The notes under the pieces are model-generated. The model was given only the letters and a program-made list of their open reading frames with translations, was not told the origin of the DNA and searched no databases. Source: Chondrosia reniformis (lineage: Eukaryota > Porifera > Demospongiae > Chondrillida > Chondrillidae). Taken from it: a DNA stretch of 64,000 nt. The position numbers were made by a program, and so were the translations under genes. This document shows positions 52,103 to 62,117 of the stretch, piece after piece (position 1 is the stretch's first letter; each line of letters begins with the position of its first letter). The stretch spans positions 1,550,001 to 1,614,000 of the forward strand of contig OX359191.1 in NCBI GenBank assembly GCA_947172415.1, written 5' to 3'.

Positions 52103-54021
52103 ATGACGATTTTTGCCCATACGAACTTGAAGATTCCAATGGACGAGAAGTCTGACTTAGATGCGTACAATGTTTCTTTCATCAACGAGGCCTGTGATCT
52201 CCTGACAGATCAACTTCAGCTTGGAACGATCATTTCTCCAACAAATCGTCTCTGTGATTATGTAATCACTCCTAACAGTCCCGCCAAGGCTGCTGGTCAA
52301 TTGACCATTGGCAACGAGAAGGAGATTACAGACTTTTGGAGGCGCCCTATATCAAAGGAGACCAAATTGCTGAAAAACGTTAAACATGAGATCAAGGATT
52401 TCTTTAAAAACATTGAAAATAATTCAAAGCGGGTCAAATGTTTTTTTGCACTGGAGATGGAGTGCTGGAGTAGCATTGTTACAGCACTAACGCGACGGAG
52501 AAGTACAACGGTTAGAAACGAGACAGAGCTGAGGTATTGCATTGGAGACCCAATTATTAATTTCTTAAGCGACCTTGGAGAGTATAAGGTACGTATTTGT
52601 TCCAACAAGGAGATAGGTATGCAAAGATTTCTCCCCTTTCGTATACAGGTCAAAATGGAGGTGTGTGTGCAAACAGAGGAAACATATGAAAAAGAGGAGA
52701 TAAAGAGGTGTTCAGAGGAACCACAAGTAGAGACTATAGGTACACTACAAAGTACGCGAGCTTCATTTTGCTTGAATCCCTTCCTTATGCTTCAACCCTG
52801 TTCCTCCAACAGCCAGTCCAAGGAGTGTTCATGTAGCAAGGTCAGTTTCACAGAGGAGTATTGCAGACTATGTGTTGTTCACTTTGAGAAATGGGGGCGG
52901 TGATATTGTGGCTGTAATCATTGAAGCAAAAATGTACAGTTCAAGTCGTAATGCTGTTGCCCAGGTAATTTTGTGCAGCTGTTTATGTGCCTATAGTGCA
53001 TATCACCATAAAGTGCATATCGCCATAAAGTTGCCAAAGCTAAAATTTAGGTAGGAAGTGATTTCAACGGTGAATTGTCAGTTTAGAGCATAAATGACTG
53101 TTTTGAAATGAAGAAGTTGCCATTTTTGCCGACTTTTAGAAATTTTAAGCTTTTTTTAAAATTTACTCCTTAGTGCTAATCACTGCATATCTTACCTTTC
53201 TTAGAGCGAATCCCCTTCAACATGCTAGAAGTTTTACATCTATGGATGTTCTCTCTGTTGTCCAAGTTCAATCTCTGTTGAACTTGGATAAAGCTTAAAA
53301 TTTCTAAAAGTCGGCAAAAATGGCAACTTCTTCATTAAAAATGGATTGCACAATAAAATAATCGCCATCTGGAGCCCTCATGCTTAAACTCTGAAATAAA
53401 ACAGTCATTTATTACAAATTTTGCTCTAAACTGACAAATCACGGTTGAAATCACTTCCTACCTAAATTTTAGCTTTGGCAACTTTATGGCGATATGCACT
53501 ATATATTGCCCATGAATGCAAATGCTTACACTAACCAGTGTTTTCATCATGTGTGTATTCTTAATACATTACAGGCAATTGGTTACTACGTTGCGTTTGC
53601 AGTTCCTTCTAATGCATTGCCACTTGTTTTTGTACTCACTGAGAAGGTCTTACACCTGGTACTGTTTCCTTTTATGAATGGAGAATGCCCACTGGTGAAT
53701 GCACTGAATATACAAATTCCACTGTGGACTACAGACGAAGGATCTAGCAAAGAATGTAAATTACCATGCCGTTTGAATTTACAGTTGCTTCACGTACTGG
53801 CCTCATTGGTATTGGCACAAATTTTCAATATCAGACTGAATGTTGAATACTCATTTCCTGATGCAACAGAAAAGCTGCACCTAACTAAAAGGATTATTAC
53901 TCAGAAATGCCAACTTAAAATGAAGATTAATGAATTGGTAGCAAAATTAAGGGAAAAGGATGAGGAAATAAAGAAACTGAGGAAGGCACTTAAAGCACAA
54001 GGAAGACAAACAACGGTTTAA
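52103..54021 (+). CDS. Three-exon gene, PD-(D/E)XK nuclease-like fold with C-terminal coiled coil, ~411 aa
   Basis: Exons 52103-52739, 52813-52964 and 53575-54021; introns of 73 bp (GTACAC..CCAACAG) and 610 bp; junction phases 1 and 0. The 73-bp intron is inferred because the frame changes exactly where a good donor and a polypyrimidine acceptor occur. The N-terminal half is not recognised. The middle reads GGGDIVAVIIEAKMY, then NAVAQAIGYYVAFAV and PLVFVLTEKVLHLVLFPF: the Asp...(D/E)xK core, the Gln helix and the following strand of PD-(D/E)XK nuclease-like folds. The last ~35 residues are Lys/Glu heptads (LREKDEEIKKLRKALK), a probable coiled coil. Activity and target are unknown. Upstream sequence is a duplicated segment shared with unrelated first exons. 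Confidence 0.65.
52993..53506. mobile_element. Palindromic MITE inside the PD-(D/E)XK gene intron
   Basis: Outer ends TATAGTGCATATC and its inverse. Arms of about 150-200 bp (GTTGCCAAAGCTAAAATTTA..., CGACTTTTAGAAATTTTAAG...) pair across a ~150-bp core that holds its own small hairpin (CCAAGTTCAATCTCTGTTGA-ACTTGG). It makes up most of the 610-bp intron. Confidence 0.78.
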
Positions 54022-55130
54022 TTCACACTATCATCAAAGCATAACTGATTACCAACTTGAACTTTACTGCACTAATATCTACGTATGTTTGTGTTTAAAA
54101 AGCAGTGTGCAATTCTTGAGTTATACTTCAAATACATAATCAGACATTGTAGGCAAAGAGCATGTTAAATATGCACCAGTTGTTAACATGAAGCCGCCAA
54201 TACACTGATAACTACTTTATCAGTGAAATTTAATGTAAGCATGCATGTTTATAGGCATAAATATTGTAGTAGCAGTCCTCATCTATATGTGTATATATAC
54301 TGCTTTGCATGTTGACATATTAAGGTGGGTATATATAGTGGTGTTGACATTAATGAGAATATTCTGGCTCTCCTGCATGGCTCCTTTTCTTATATATAAT
54401 TAAGTAAAAGTTACAAGAGTATATATAAAGCCATTCTTCAACTATATACAATAGACCCAGGTAGATTTTTCTAAAAGTCGAGTTTGAAGTGAAAATACAA
54501 GAAAGAGACCAACTGCTGGCCATTTATAGTCTATAGAACTAGATCGACAGTATTAAGTTCAGTTTTTAATTTTTGTTGGCATTAATCACATTAATTTACA
54601 GGATCCGGAGTTAACAAAAATGCAAATTGTTCTTCCATTCCTGCCTTATTCTGAGGTTAAATATTCCTTTAATCTATTTATGCTTCAATGGCCATAGTAT
54701 CTTCACATATATTTGGACTTTGGTCCTGAATTTGGCACTCCATATTTCCCGACGTCACTATTTAAGTTAACTATTCTCTTCTTGCTAATATACGCACCGG
54801 TATTTGCTACTATTTAGACAATCGAATGGCCAATATAAATAGATTCATAACTAACAATGAATACACTATACATGTGCCGCGGTCATGCAAGGCTCATAAA
54901 CTGGCCCAGGCAAGCACAGCACGCATACCTTACTTACTTGCCTGGGCTTGCCTTTAGGGTTTAATCCTTTAGAAGCCCCAATGTAGCTAAAATTAGAATT
55001 ACAGGTAGACTTTTCTAGAAATCGAAGCGAAACCATATATAAATTAAGAGACACTTATGTACCGCGGAATAAGGAAGATCGATATAGAGATTTCGTTTGC
55101 ATTCATTAGCTCCAGTTCTTTGCGATAATA
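54022..55130. other. Intergenic with duplicated upstream segment
   Basis: 54235-55045 is a second copy of 51165-52095, with small deletions. It ends just before the first exon at 55131. No coding frame recognised. Confidence 0.55.
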
Positions 55131-56523
55131 ATGACTGATCCTTCTATAGCTGTGAAAAAGTTTCTTAATTTACTGAATCAAAGACAATATCGATACAAAG
55201 GAGATCCATTTGGAGCATTTAGGAGAACTATTGAGCCTCCTATGATCAGCTATAATGTGTGGAAGGCTGAACCTTTAAGCAAGTATGTATAGTGTAATTA
55301 TGTAGGGGGAAATATTAATTATTGCAGTGTGTACAATATGAAAAGTAAAAAGAAATTCATAAGTGTTGTTTGTGCAAACAACACTTATGAACTTCCCAGA
55401 GTGCCAATCTCCACTGTGTGATAAGAGATTTTGAGGTCCGGATGGTTGGCTTGCATGCCTCCATGCTGTCGTATTTCCCCAATTTCCTATGCTTGGCTCT
55501 CTGGAGGCCTTCTAGAGAATTTTGTGGAATGGTTAGTTCCATGATCAAGACCGAGCTGGTATATATATATGTCGGCATAGATTTGGTAGAATTGCTTTGA
55601 TCCTTGAGGCCAGCTCTTTTAAAGTGGGGCGGTCAGTGAGGTTCTGTTACTATACCCTCATGGAATTATCTAGTTATAAGCTGGCGAATGGAGTGCAATT
55701 TATTAGTAGCACCGTGACGCGTACCAAAGCGCTGGATGACGTTGTAGTAAAATTTGCATAAAATTTGTACGGATTGGTACGTAACGATGACGTCATGGCA
55801 AAATGGAGGCAGGTTGTAAGGTGATCGACTGGGTCGTACACGATCGTTGTTGCTGACTGCAACAACGATCGTGCGGTCCGAGGTATTAAGTTAACTTAGT
55901 TACTAGTGTTAAAGACAAAAAGTGGAGCGGCCATGCCCTGCGCCATTATTTTCTCGCTTCAATTATACGAGGTATTAGAAAGAGATGATTGAAAATTGAA
56001 ATGACCAGAATAGTTTCCTAAGCCTCATATATACAGGAGACATGTTTATACTTTATAAAACATCCATATTTGTAGGCCTTCCAACTCTCACGGATTTTCC
56101 GGGAGTCTCAAGGTTTCACTATTAATCTCACGTTCTACTATATTCTTAATAAAACATCCATATTTGTCTTATATTATATATTATTTTCAGGCATAAGAGA
56201 AAGCCTTTAACATACCTTCTGACCAACTCTACAATGCATCAATTAAGTATGTTCTGAAAGTCAACCCGGATGAAAACATAACTTCTTGGAACAATGTATG
56301 TTGGGAGTATATATATATATTAGAATACACTCCTATAGTAAAGGAATATGTTTAATATATACAACTGTTTGTTGATGCAATGATTTAGGTTAAAGATTTG
56401 CATCACATATTGGACAGCTTTAACAGGGAGACTAACATTCCAGTTCCTAAGGTGAAGCATTTCAGTAGCCCTTCTGAAGCTGATCATGTTGGTTCAGATT
56501 TCCTCATTCTACAGTATGTTGAG
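55131..56523 (+). pseudogene. Unrecognised multi-exon gene, probably broken
   Basis: First exon 55131-55282 (MTDPSIAVKKFLNLL... to donor AA|GTATGT). A second coding block ends at 56295 (DQLYNASIKYVLKVNPD, donor GTATGT), and a clean phase-0 exon lies at 56389-56523 (45 codons, VKDLHHILDSF... to donor GAG|GTACGA). Exon 1 and the second block do not join in frame with any acceptor seen; one base appears lost near 56194-56205. The next exons are cut off by the element starting at 57047. No family recognised. A second, worse copy is at 39149-40646. Confidence 0.5.
55836..55877. repeat. Short perfect hairpin
   Basis: ACGATCGTTGTTGC and its inverse are separated by 5 bases, in a less AT-rich patch. 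Another small one (AGTGTTGTTTG / CAAACAACACT) is at about 55362-55388. Function unknown. Confidence 0.55.
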
Positions 56524-57353
56524 GTACGACTTATACAATATACAATTCATTGCCAATGATATCGATCTGTCTTAATTAAGTTTCCAATTCGTATTCTTAA
56601 GTAAGTTCTTTGTATATATAAGTAATTATTACTGTAATTTTGATTAAATTAAGCCACATTTAGGGCCATCAATTCAAGCCTAATATATATATACTTAACT
56701 GATATAGGAAGTTAATATGTTTCGTTTCACTTTTAATGATATTTTATTTATTATGTAAATATAATTAAATTTGTATAAAATATATTAATGTGTATATTCA
56801 AGAATCATGTATTCTTCTTAAATAATGATTTATCATGTTTCAAATTATGTATGTGTATATAGAATTTAGCTTACAATGCTTTTTAGGTTAGAAGTATACA
56901 CTGTAATTTGAATTTCTTGATTGATCACCTTAATTAAGCTGCATAATCGATCATTGATCTATTTTACATATTTATTTAGTGTTGAGAGATCTGATCCATG
57001 AGCTTGTTTTGTGTTCATATATACATGGACCCAACATATTATATACAGTACAAGTTACAATATACTAAGGTAATCTAATATAAATAAATAAATAATATAA
57101 TTAATTAATTAATTAATTAAATAATTCATATGGCTCCAAGAAAGGACCTAGAAACAAAATGGGCATATCATCATAAAGTTTAGGGTATAAAACTCATTTT
57201 AAATTAAGGGATTTTTAATTTAGGCCTCCGTTTGTTAGAAAACAGAGGACAAAGTCTGCATATAAAAGGCCATAGGACTATAGAAAACCTATGGGAAATT
57301 TATATGCAAACAATGTGTTATATTGATAAAAAATTTCAATTTGTCAGATAACT

Positions 57354-59480
57354 GTGAAATCAACATATATCAACACAATGTACAAGGCTGTCACAGCATA
57401 CATTGCGTCAGAATTACTCACTTACACCTACACTAATGATCTTTTACCTATGGCTCAACGAGCCATGAGAAAAGGGAGGTGGGGCTGTGTGGACTGTCTA
57501 CTGCTGGATCAATCAATCGGTCTAGATGCCAAAATTATGGGCAAGCCACTTAGTGTGGCATGGATCGATTATGAGAAGGCATATGACAGAGTCCCTCACA
57601 AGTGGGTGATGAAGGTGCTAAAAACCATCAAGTGCCCAGGTTGGATCCGGAGGTCTATAGAGCTCTTCTCCAAACACTGGGCTACTGTGCTTGAGTTGAG
57701 GACCGCGGGGAAGGTGGTTAGGAGCACCCCTGTTAAATATAACAGGGGACTCTTCCAAGGAGACTCCCTATCGCCACTCCTCTTTTGTCTGGCCATAGCT
57801 CCTATATCCCAAGTTCTTAACAGAACCAAGGGATATACCCTCTGGCTTAATGGGGAAAGGAACACCATGTCACACTTGCTGTACATGGATGACCTTAAGA
57901 TATATGCTGGAGGGCCTGATAAACTCAGGGAAGCCATGGAATGTGTGGAGAAAACCTCAAATGCCATTGGCATGAGGTTTGGAGTGAGAAAGTGTGGAAC
58001 AGCTCACATGCAAAAGGGGAAAGTTCTGGCTGGCCCAGACAACCCTGAACGCAGTGAAGAATCCATAAGGAGCCTTGAAAAAGGTACTACCTATATATAC
58101 CTAGGGCTAGAACAACTGTTTGAGGTAGATGACAGCAAGGTCAAAGCTTGCTTGATCAATGAATTGAGGAGGAGACTCCACAAAGTGTGGGGCTCTCACC
58201 TCAATGGTAAGAATGCTGCAGAAGCCTCTAACATGTTGTGTGCCTCTCTACTGAGATACTCTTACCCAGTTTTGAAGTGGACTCAAAGTGAGCTTCCAAA
58301 ACTGGACCGAATGGTGAGAAAGATCATGAGAAAGTACCAGTGTCACCACTATAACTCTGCCATTGAAAGAGTGAATTTGCCTCGCTCTCAAGGTGGTAGA
58401 GGGCTCTATAGTTTTCCTTTGGATCACGATAGGGCTGTTGTGAATCTGGCAAGATACCTCCATACTGCCAATGATCCACTCATAGCTGTTGTGGTTAAAC
58501 ACCAAAAGTGGCTGGAGTGCTCAAAGCAGAGGAGGACTGTCTTGAAAGAAGCCAGATTGATACTGAGAAGCCACGGAATAGAACTAGAACCGGAAATGTG
58601 GCTGAAGACAGATCCCTCACAAAATAGTGTAAGAGAATGGAGGAGAGTGGCACGTGAGCTCCGGGAGGCTCAGACTGAAAGGTTAAAAAGTAACCTAGCC
58701 GAAAAGTCTCACCAGGGCTCATACCACAGACAAGTCACAAATAGGGAGTCTTATGTGTGGCTTTCTGAGGGGAGACTCAGACCTCAAACTGAGGCTCTGA
58801 TTCTCGCAGCCCAAGATGATGTGCTGCACACTAGGTGGTACCAAAATAGGATTCTGAAGAATTCTAGCCTCCTAATGTGCAGAGAATGTGGCAAGGCTAT
58901 GGAAACGGTCAAACACATACTAAACATGTGTGAGCCCAAGGGATTTTCTCTCTACAAAGAGAGACATGACCGGGCAATACTGATAGTGTTGTGGAGACTG
59001 TTGAAAGAATATGGATTCAAGCAGGAAGAGCCCTGGTACAAACTAGAAGCAAAACCAGTCTATGAGAATAGGGCTGTCAAAATCTTGTGGGATCCTAGTA
59101 TCCCTACAGCTGATGAAATGACAGAAAGAAGGCCAGACTTAGTGGTTGAGGATCGGCTAAGTAAGTCCATCTTCATTATTGAGATGTCAGTTCCTACTGA
59201 CAGCAATATTAATGGAAGATGGCAAGAGAAGTTCCAAAAGTACCAGAAGCTGGCAGCTGATATGAGGAAACAATTTAGGGGCTACCGAATTAAGGTAGTC
59301 CCGATGATAATTGGTGCTTTGGGGACAGTGGACACGCTCCTGGAAGACCTTAGGGGAATTCCAAAGCTGTCAAAAAGTGCAGTAGAAGTGATGAGAGCCA
59401 TGCAGAGAACTGTTCTCTGTTCGGCTGTGAGGATATTGAGGCGACATCTATCTGTTGAGGGATTGGGGCCTGGACGATAA
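57354..59480 (+). CDS. Non-LTR retrotransposon polyprotein, RT plus restriction-like endonuclease, 5'-truncated
   Basis: Open for 708 codons. The reverse transcriptase starts late, near MYKAVTAYIASELL, so the usual N-terminal DNA-binding part and first RT blocks are absent. Seen: WIDYEKAYDRVPHKW (motif A), NRGLFQGDSLSPLLFCL (motif B), HLLYMDDLKIYA (YMDD, motif C). C-terminal: CREC..H....C zinc knuckle (about residues 505-520), a KERHDRAI segment, then RPDLVVED..IFIIEMSV, the PD-(D/E)xK restriction-like endonuclease typical of R2/R4/NeSL-type elements. Protein role: target-primed reverse transcription. The retained long frame suggests a recent insertion. The true start codon is uncertain because the 5' end is truncated. 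Confidence 0.82.
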   Translation: MKSTYINTMYKAVTAYIASELLTYTYTNDLLPMAQRAMRKGRWGCVDCLLLDQSIGLDAKIMGKPLSVAWIDYEKAYDRVPHKWVMKVLKTIKCPGWIRRSIELFSKHWATVLELRTAGKVVRSTPVKYNRGLFQGDSLSPLLFCLAIAPISQVLNRTKGYTLWLNGERNTMSHLLYMDDLKIYAGGPDKLREAMECVEKTSNAIGMRFGVRKCGTAHMQKGKVLAGPDNPERSEESIRSLEKGTTYIYLGLEQLFEVDDSKVKACLINELRRRLHKVWGSHLNGKNAAEASNMLCASLLRYSYPVLKWTQSELPKLDRMVRKIMRKYQCHHYNSAIERVNLPRSQGGRGLYSFPLDHDRAVVNLARYLHTANDPLIAVVVKHQKWLECSKQRRTVLKEARLILRSHGIELEPEMWLKTDPSQNSVREWRRVARELREAQTERLKSNLAEKSHQGSYHRQVTNRESYVWLSEGRLRPQTEALILAAQDDVLHTRWYQNRILKNSSLLMCRECGKAMETVKHILNMCEPKGFSLYKERHDRAILIVLWRLLKEYGFKQEEPWYKLEAKPVYENRAVKILWDPSIPTADEMTERRPDLVVEDRLSKSIFIIEMSVPTDSNINGRWQEKFQKYQKLAADMRKQFRGYRIKVVPMIIGALGTVDTLLEDLRGIPKLSKSAVEVMRAMQRTVLCSAVRILRRHLSVEGLGPGR

Positions 59481-59748
59481 GTAGTCCTGTCCCAGTCCTT
59501 GCCTGTCGACCTCTGGAAAGCAGTGGTGGATTGGTGTATGGAGGTACTCCCTCCTATTATGACGGTCAACTTTGGCCCGACGTGCACCCGTCTGCTGCTG
59601 TTGGAAGGAGGAAAAGCCGAGGCTTCTGGCTAAAAACCCAAAGAAAGGAAAACATAACTGACTGAGGGTTGTCCAAGCCAGATACTCCTTGCCTTAGTAC
59701 ACTAAGGCAAGAAGTAACAAGGTTCTCCGTTAAGGCTTTTGTTTTTCA

Positions 59749-59768
59749 AGTAAAAGTCGTAACAAGGT
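59749..59768 (+). other. 18S rRNA 3'-end sequence tag at the retrotransposon 3' end
   Basis: AGTAAAAGTCGTAACAAGGT equals the near-universal 3'-terminal segment of eukaryotic 18S rRNA (the site of the standard reverse SSU primer). It lies about 270 bp after the pol stop codon, at the end of the 3' untranslated region, and is followed by unrelated repeat sequence. A second, imperfect echo (GTAACAAGGTTCTCCGTTAAGG) is at about 59714-59735. Not an rRNA gene. Confidence 0.8.
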
Positions 59769-60391
59769 ACAAGGACATAAAAGGCCAAGGCCTTTATATA
59801 CGTATATGATGTCCCTTGTGTACAAGTTACAAAATGGTCTCTAACCCTGTTGATTATGCCAATGCATGCAACCAACCGTCGGTGTTCTTAGCTCCCTCAC
59901 AAGGCAAATCAAATCTGCTGTGGTTATTAGCTGAGACCCCTTTAATACTGGAGCCTTTGTTGATATATGGCATGCAGATGCATCATCTTCAGTCTATACT
60001 AAGGTGTGAAAAGGTAATTGGTAGGCCATGTGTTCTACCTTGCAATTGGATGATCTGTATCAACTACTACTCTCTATGCAGTAGTTGAGGATTTCAAAGC
60101 CTGCAACAGTACTAGTTTGACTAAAGTCTTGTACTGTTTAAAATACTGATTATCCTAGGGGTCACTTGGATCTCTTTAAATTTGTAACTTGCACTGTGTA
60201 GCTAGTACTTGATTGTAATTTTAATATAGTCACTTGGATCTCTTAAATTTGTAACTTGTACTGTGTAGTACTTGATTGTAATTTAATATTATATATATAT
60301 ATAAGGAGCTAGCCAAAACATTATTAATGATCAACTATATATAGTAACAGGAGATGTTACAAAGTTGGTGATGTTTACAACATACACTTAC

Positions 60392-61458
60392 AATGCCTTC
60401 CTTCTCTTGTATACCAATGCAAAATAGACACTTGTTGTCAAAAAACACATTACTATGGCAAAGTAAGCAAAAAATTCTTCTGCTATTTGCCCAGATTCTG
60501 TGTTTATTCGAAATGTAGAACAACTTGGCAAACAAAAGCAATCCACTTCAGTAAACAATGAAGTACATTGGACAGTTTTTACTGATTCATTGAAATGTTG
60601 GACATCTTCACTGGACTCAATTGCAATCAGTTGTTCTTTAGGGAGACAATTACAATCAGGTAGAAGAGTAGAGAAAGCAGTTACCTTTGATAATAATGTC
60701 CATTCCAGTTTACATATGTCAGTTTGAACCTTGTAGCAATCCTGTCTGGATGGCAATACTATGTTGGATGTACCATTTATACAGGGTGGAAAGAAATACT
60801 GACAGAGAAATGGTAATCCATCTTTCTTGCATTCATCAGTCACAAGTGGAATGCTCAATAACTCTGTAATTAAAGAATTTATTTCTGAAATGGAACAGCT
60901 TTCTTTACCAAGAATGGTACAATTTGGTTGCACTCTAAGTTGATCAAATGATAGGTCTTCGAATTCAACAATGTCAGTCAACACATCTGTGCAGGGACCA
61001 CTATTTCCATAAGTTATACAGTCCAGAGCTGAGTTTAATCCCTATACGCACATTTTCAAGAGTAAACATGATTATCAGTACCAAATCATTCGTTAAAGTA
61101 GAAGTTAAATACCTAGGTATATAGAAAGTATAATTTTAAAGAGCTATTTTAATAATATTTATACGCATGCATTTTACTATTATACTTATCCTACATTTGA
61201 AGCATTCGCTGACAAGTCCAAAGTTCCGTTAACGTTCCCAACTCCCCTCCCTTGGCATACTGTACTATTATTACTTGTCAATGGACAAAACCCTTCAAGG
61301 TTTTGAAAATTAGATAGGTTGCTGAGATATTCAATACTGCCGCCTTCTCTTGAACGATAATAGAAAATCACTGGCAAGAGAAAGAGTACCCAAACTGCCA
61401 ACACAACTATTATATGGATTACTATTCCAACATGTTCCAACTTTGGTCTCTTCACCAT
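60392..61458 (-). pseudogene. D': truncated second copy of gene D (leader, CRD and TM1 only)
   Basis: Exons 61458-61195 and 61041-60392 are nearly identical to gene D exons 1 and 2 and are both open, with normal splice sites. The similarity stops at about 60290 in a TA run, beyond which lies the composite element. No TM2, loop, TM3-5 or TM6-7 exon follows in the expected orientation before gene F. If transcribed it could only give a CRD anchored by TM1, or a read-through product. Upstream in-frame ATG at 61506 as in D. Confidence 0.8.
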
Positions 61459-62117
61459 ACTTGTATATTGATCGATCCCTTTAAAACTATAGAACAGATA
61501 CTTCAATGATGAGCTGTCCGATTTGTTTTATTCTTCCAAGCAAATAGAATATACTATCTCTGAAAGGACATACATAATAAATATTAGTGGGTTTCCAATC
61601 AGAATGTCAGCAAATTTCTGGCTTCCGGTATCAATGTATAAAATGGACTTCTCAGATACAGCTTTAAAACAAATTCGTTTAGCATGCACTGTAATTGAGT
61701 CCATTTCGTTCCGTTCCGTTCCGTTCCATTCCGTTCCGTCCATTCCATTCCTGCTTTTATACTTTCCCCTTTTACTTTAAAAGTGATTGTGTCATTATTC
61801 ATTCATAACAACTAAACAATTATCATATATGCATACTCTAGATCTTAAGCTTGGATGATATATAACTAGTCACTTTTTATTACAAATTATACGAGAAAGA
61901 TTAAAACTAGTTTGAGGTCTAATTGCTCATAATTAAGCTAATTGAAATGAATACTATTCTTCTTGTGGATACTCTACTAGTTTGAACTAATAGGCTTCAA
62001 AACATATTCAGGAACAGTTACAGCTCTATAAGGAAATTAGAATGTAAAAAATGTATGATATTTATGCAGAGCAGATTAAGTCAATTAACTTTTTCTCTCG
62101 GTACGATATGTACTAAC

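Larger units (their letters stand above)
57047..60203 (+). mobile_element. Composite: CAGTGCAAGTTACAA element interrupted by an RT/RLE retrotransposon
   Basis: Left 57047-57368 equals the inverse of the right end of 43870-44645. Right 59800-60203 equals the core and TIR arm of 37521-38099. Between them the family sequence seen at 36.8 kb and 44.3 kb is replaced from about 57369 by the retrotransposon. Just right of 60203 the last ~60 bp is repeated once (60220-60285). The unoccupied paralog of the left flank is at 41096-41125. The right flank is the start of the D'/S2 duplication, so the element sits exactly at a duplication boundary. Confidence 0.65.

Noticed and set aside
59701..59800. A possible ribosomal RNA gene end
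   Set aside because: Only 20 bases match 18S; the flanks are retrotransposon 3' region and an unrelated repeat, so it is a tag, not a gene.
57047..60203. DIRS-like or other tyrosine-recombinase retrotransposon, suggested by inverted ends around RT
   Set aside because: The C-terminus is a CCHC plus restriction-like endonuclease and no recombinase is present; the inverted ends belong to an independent repeat family.
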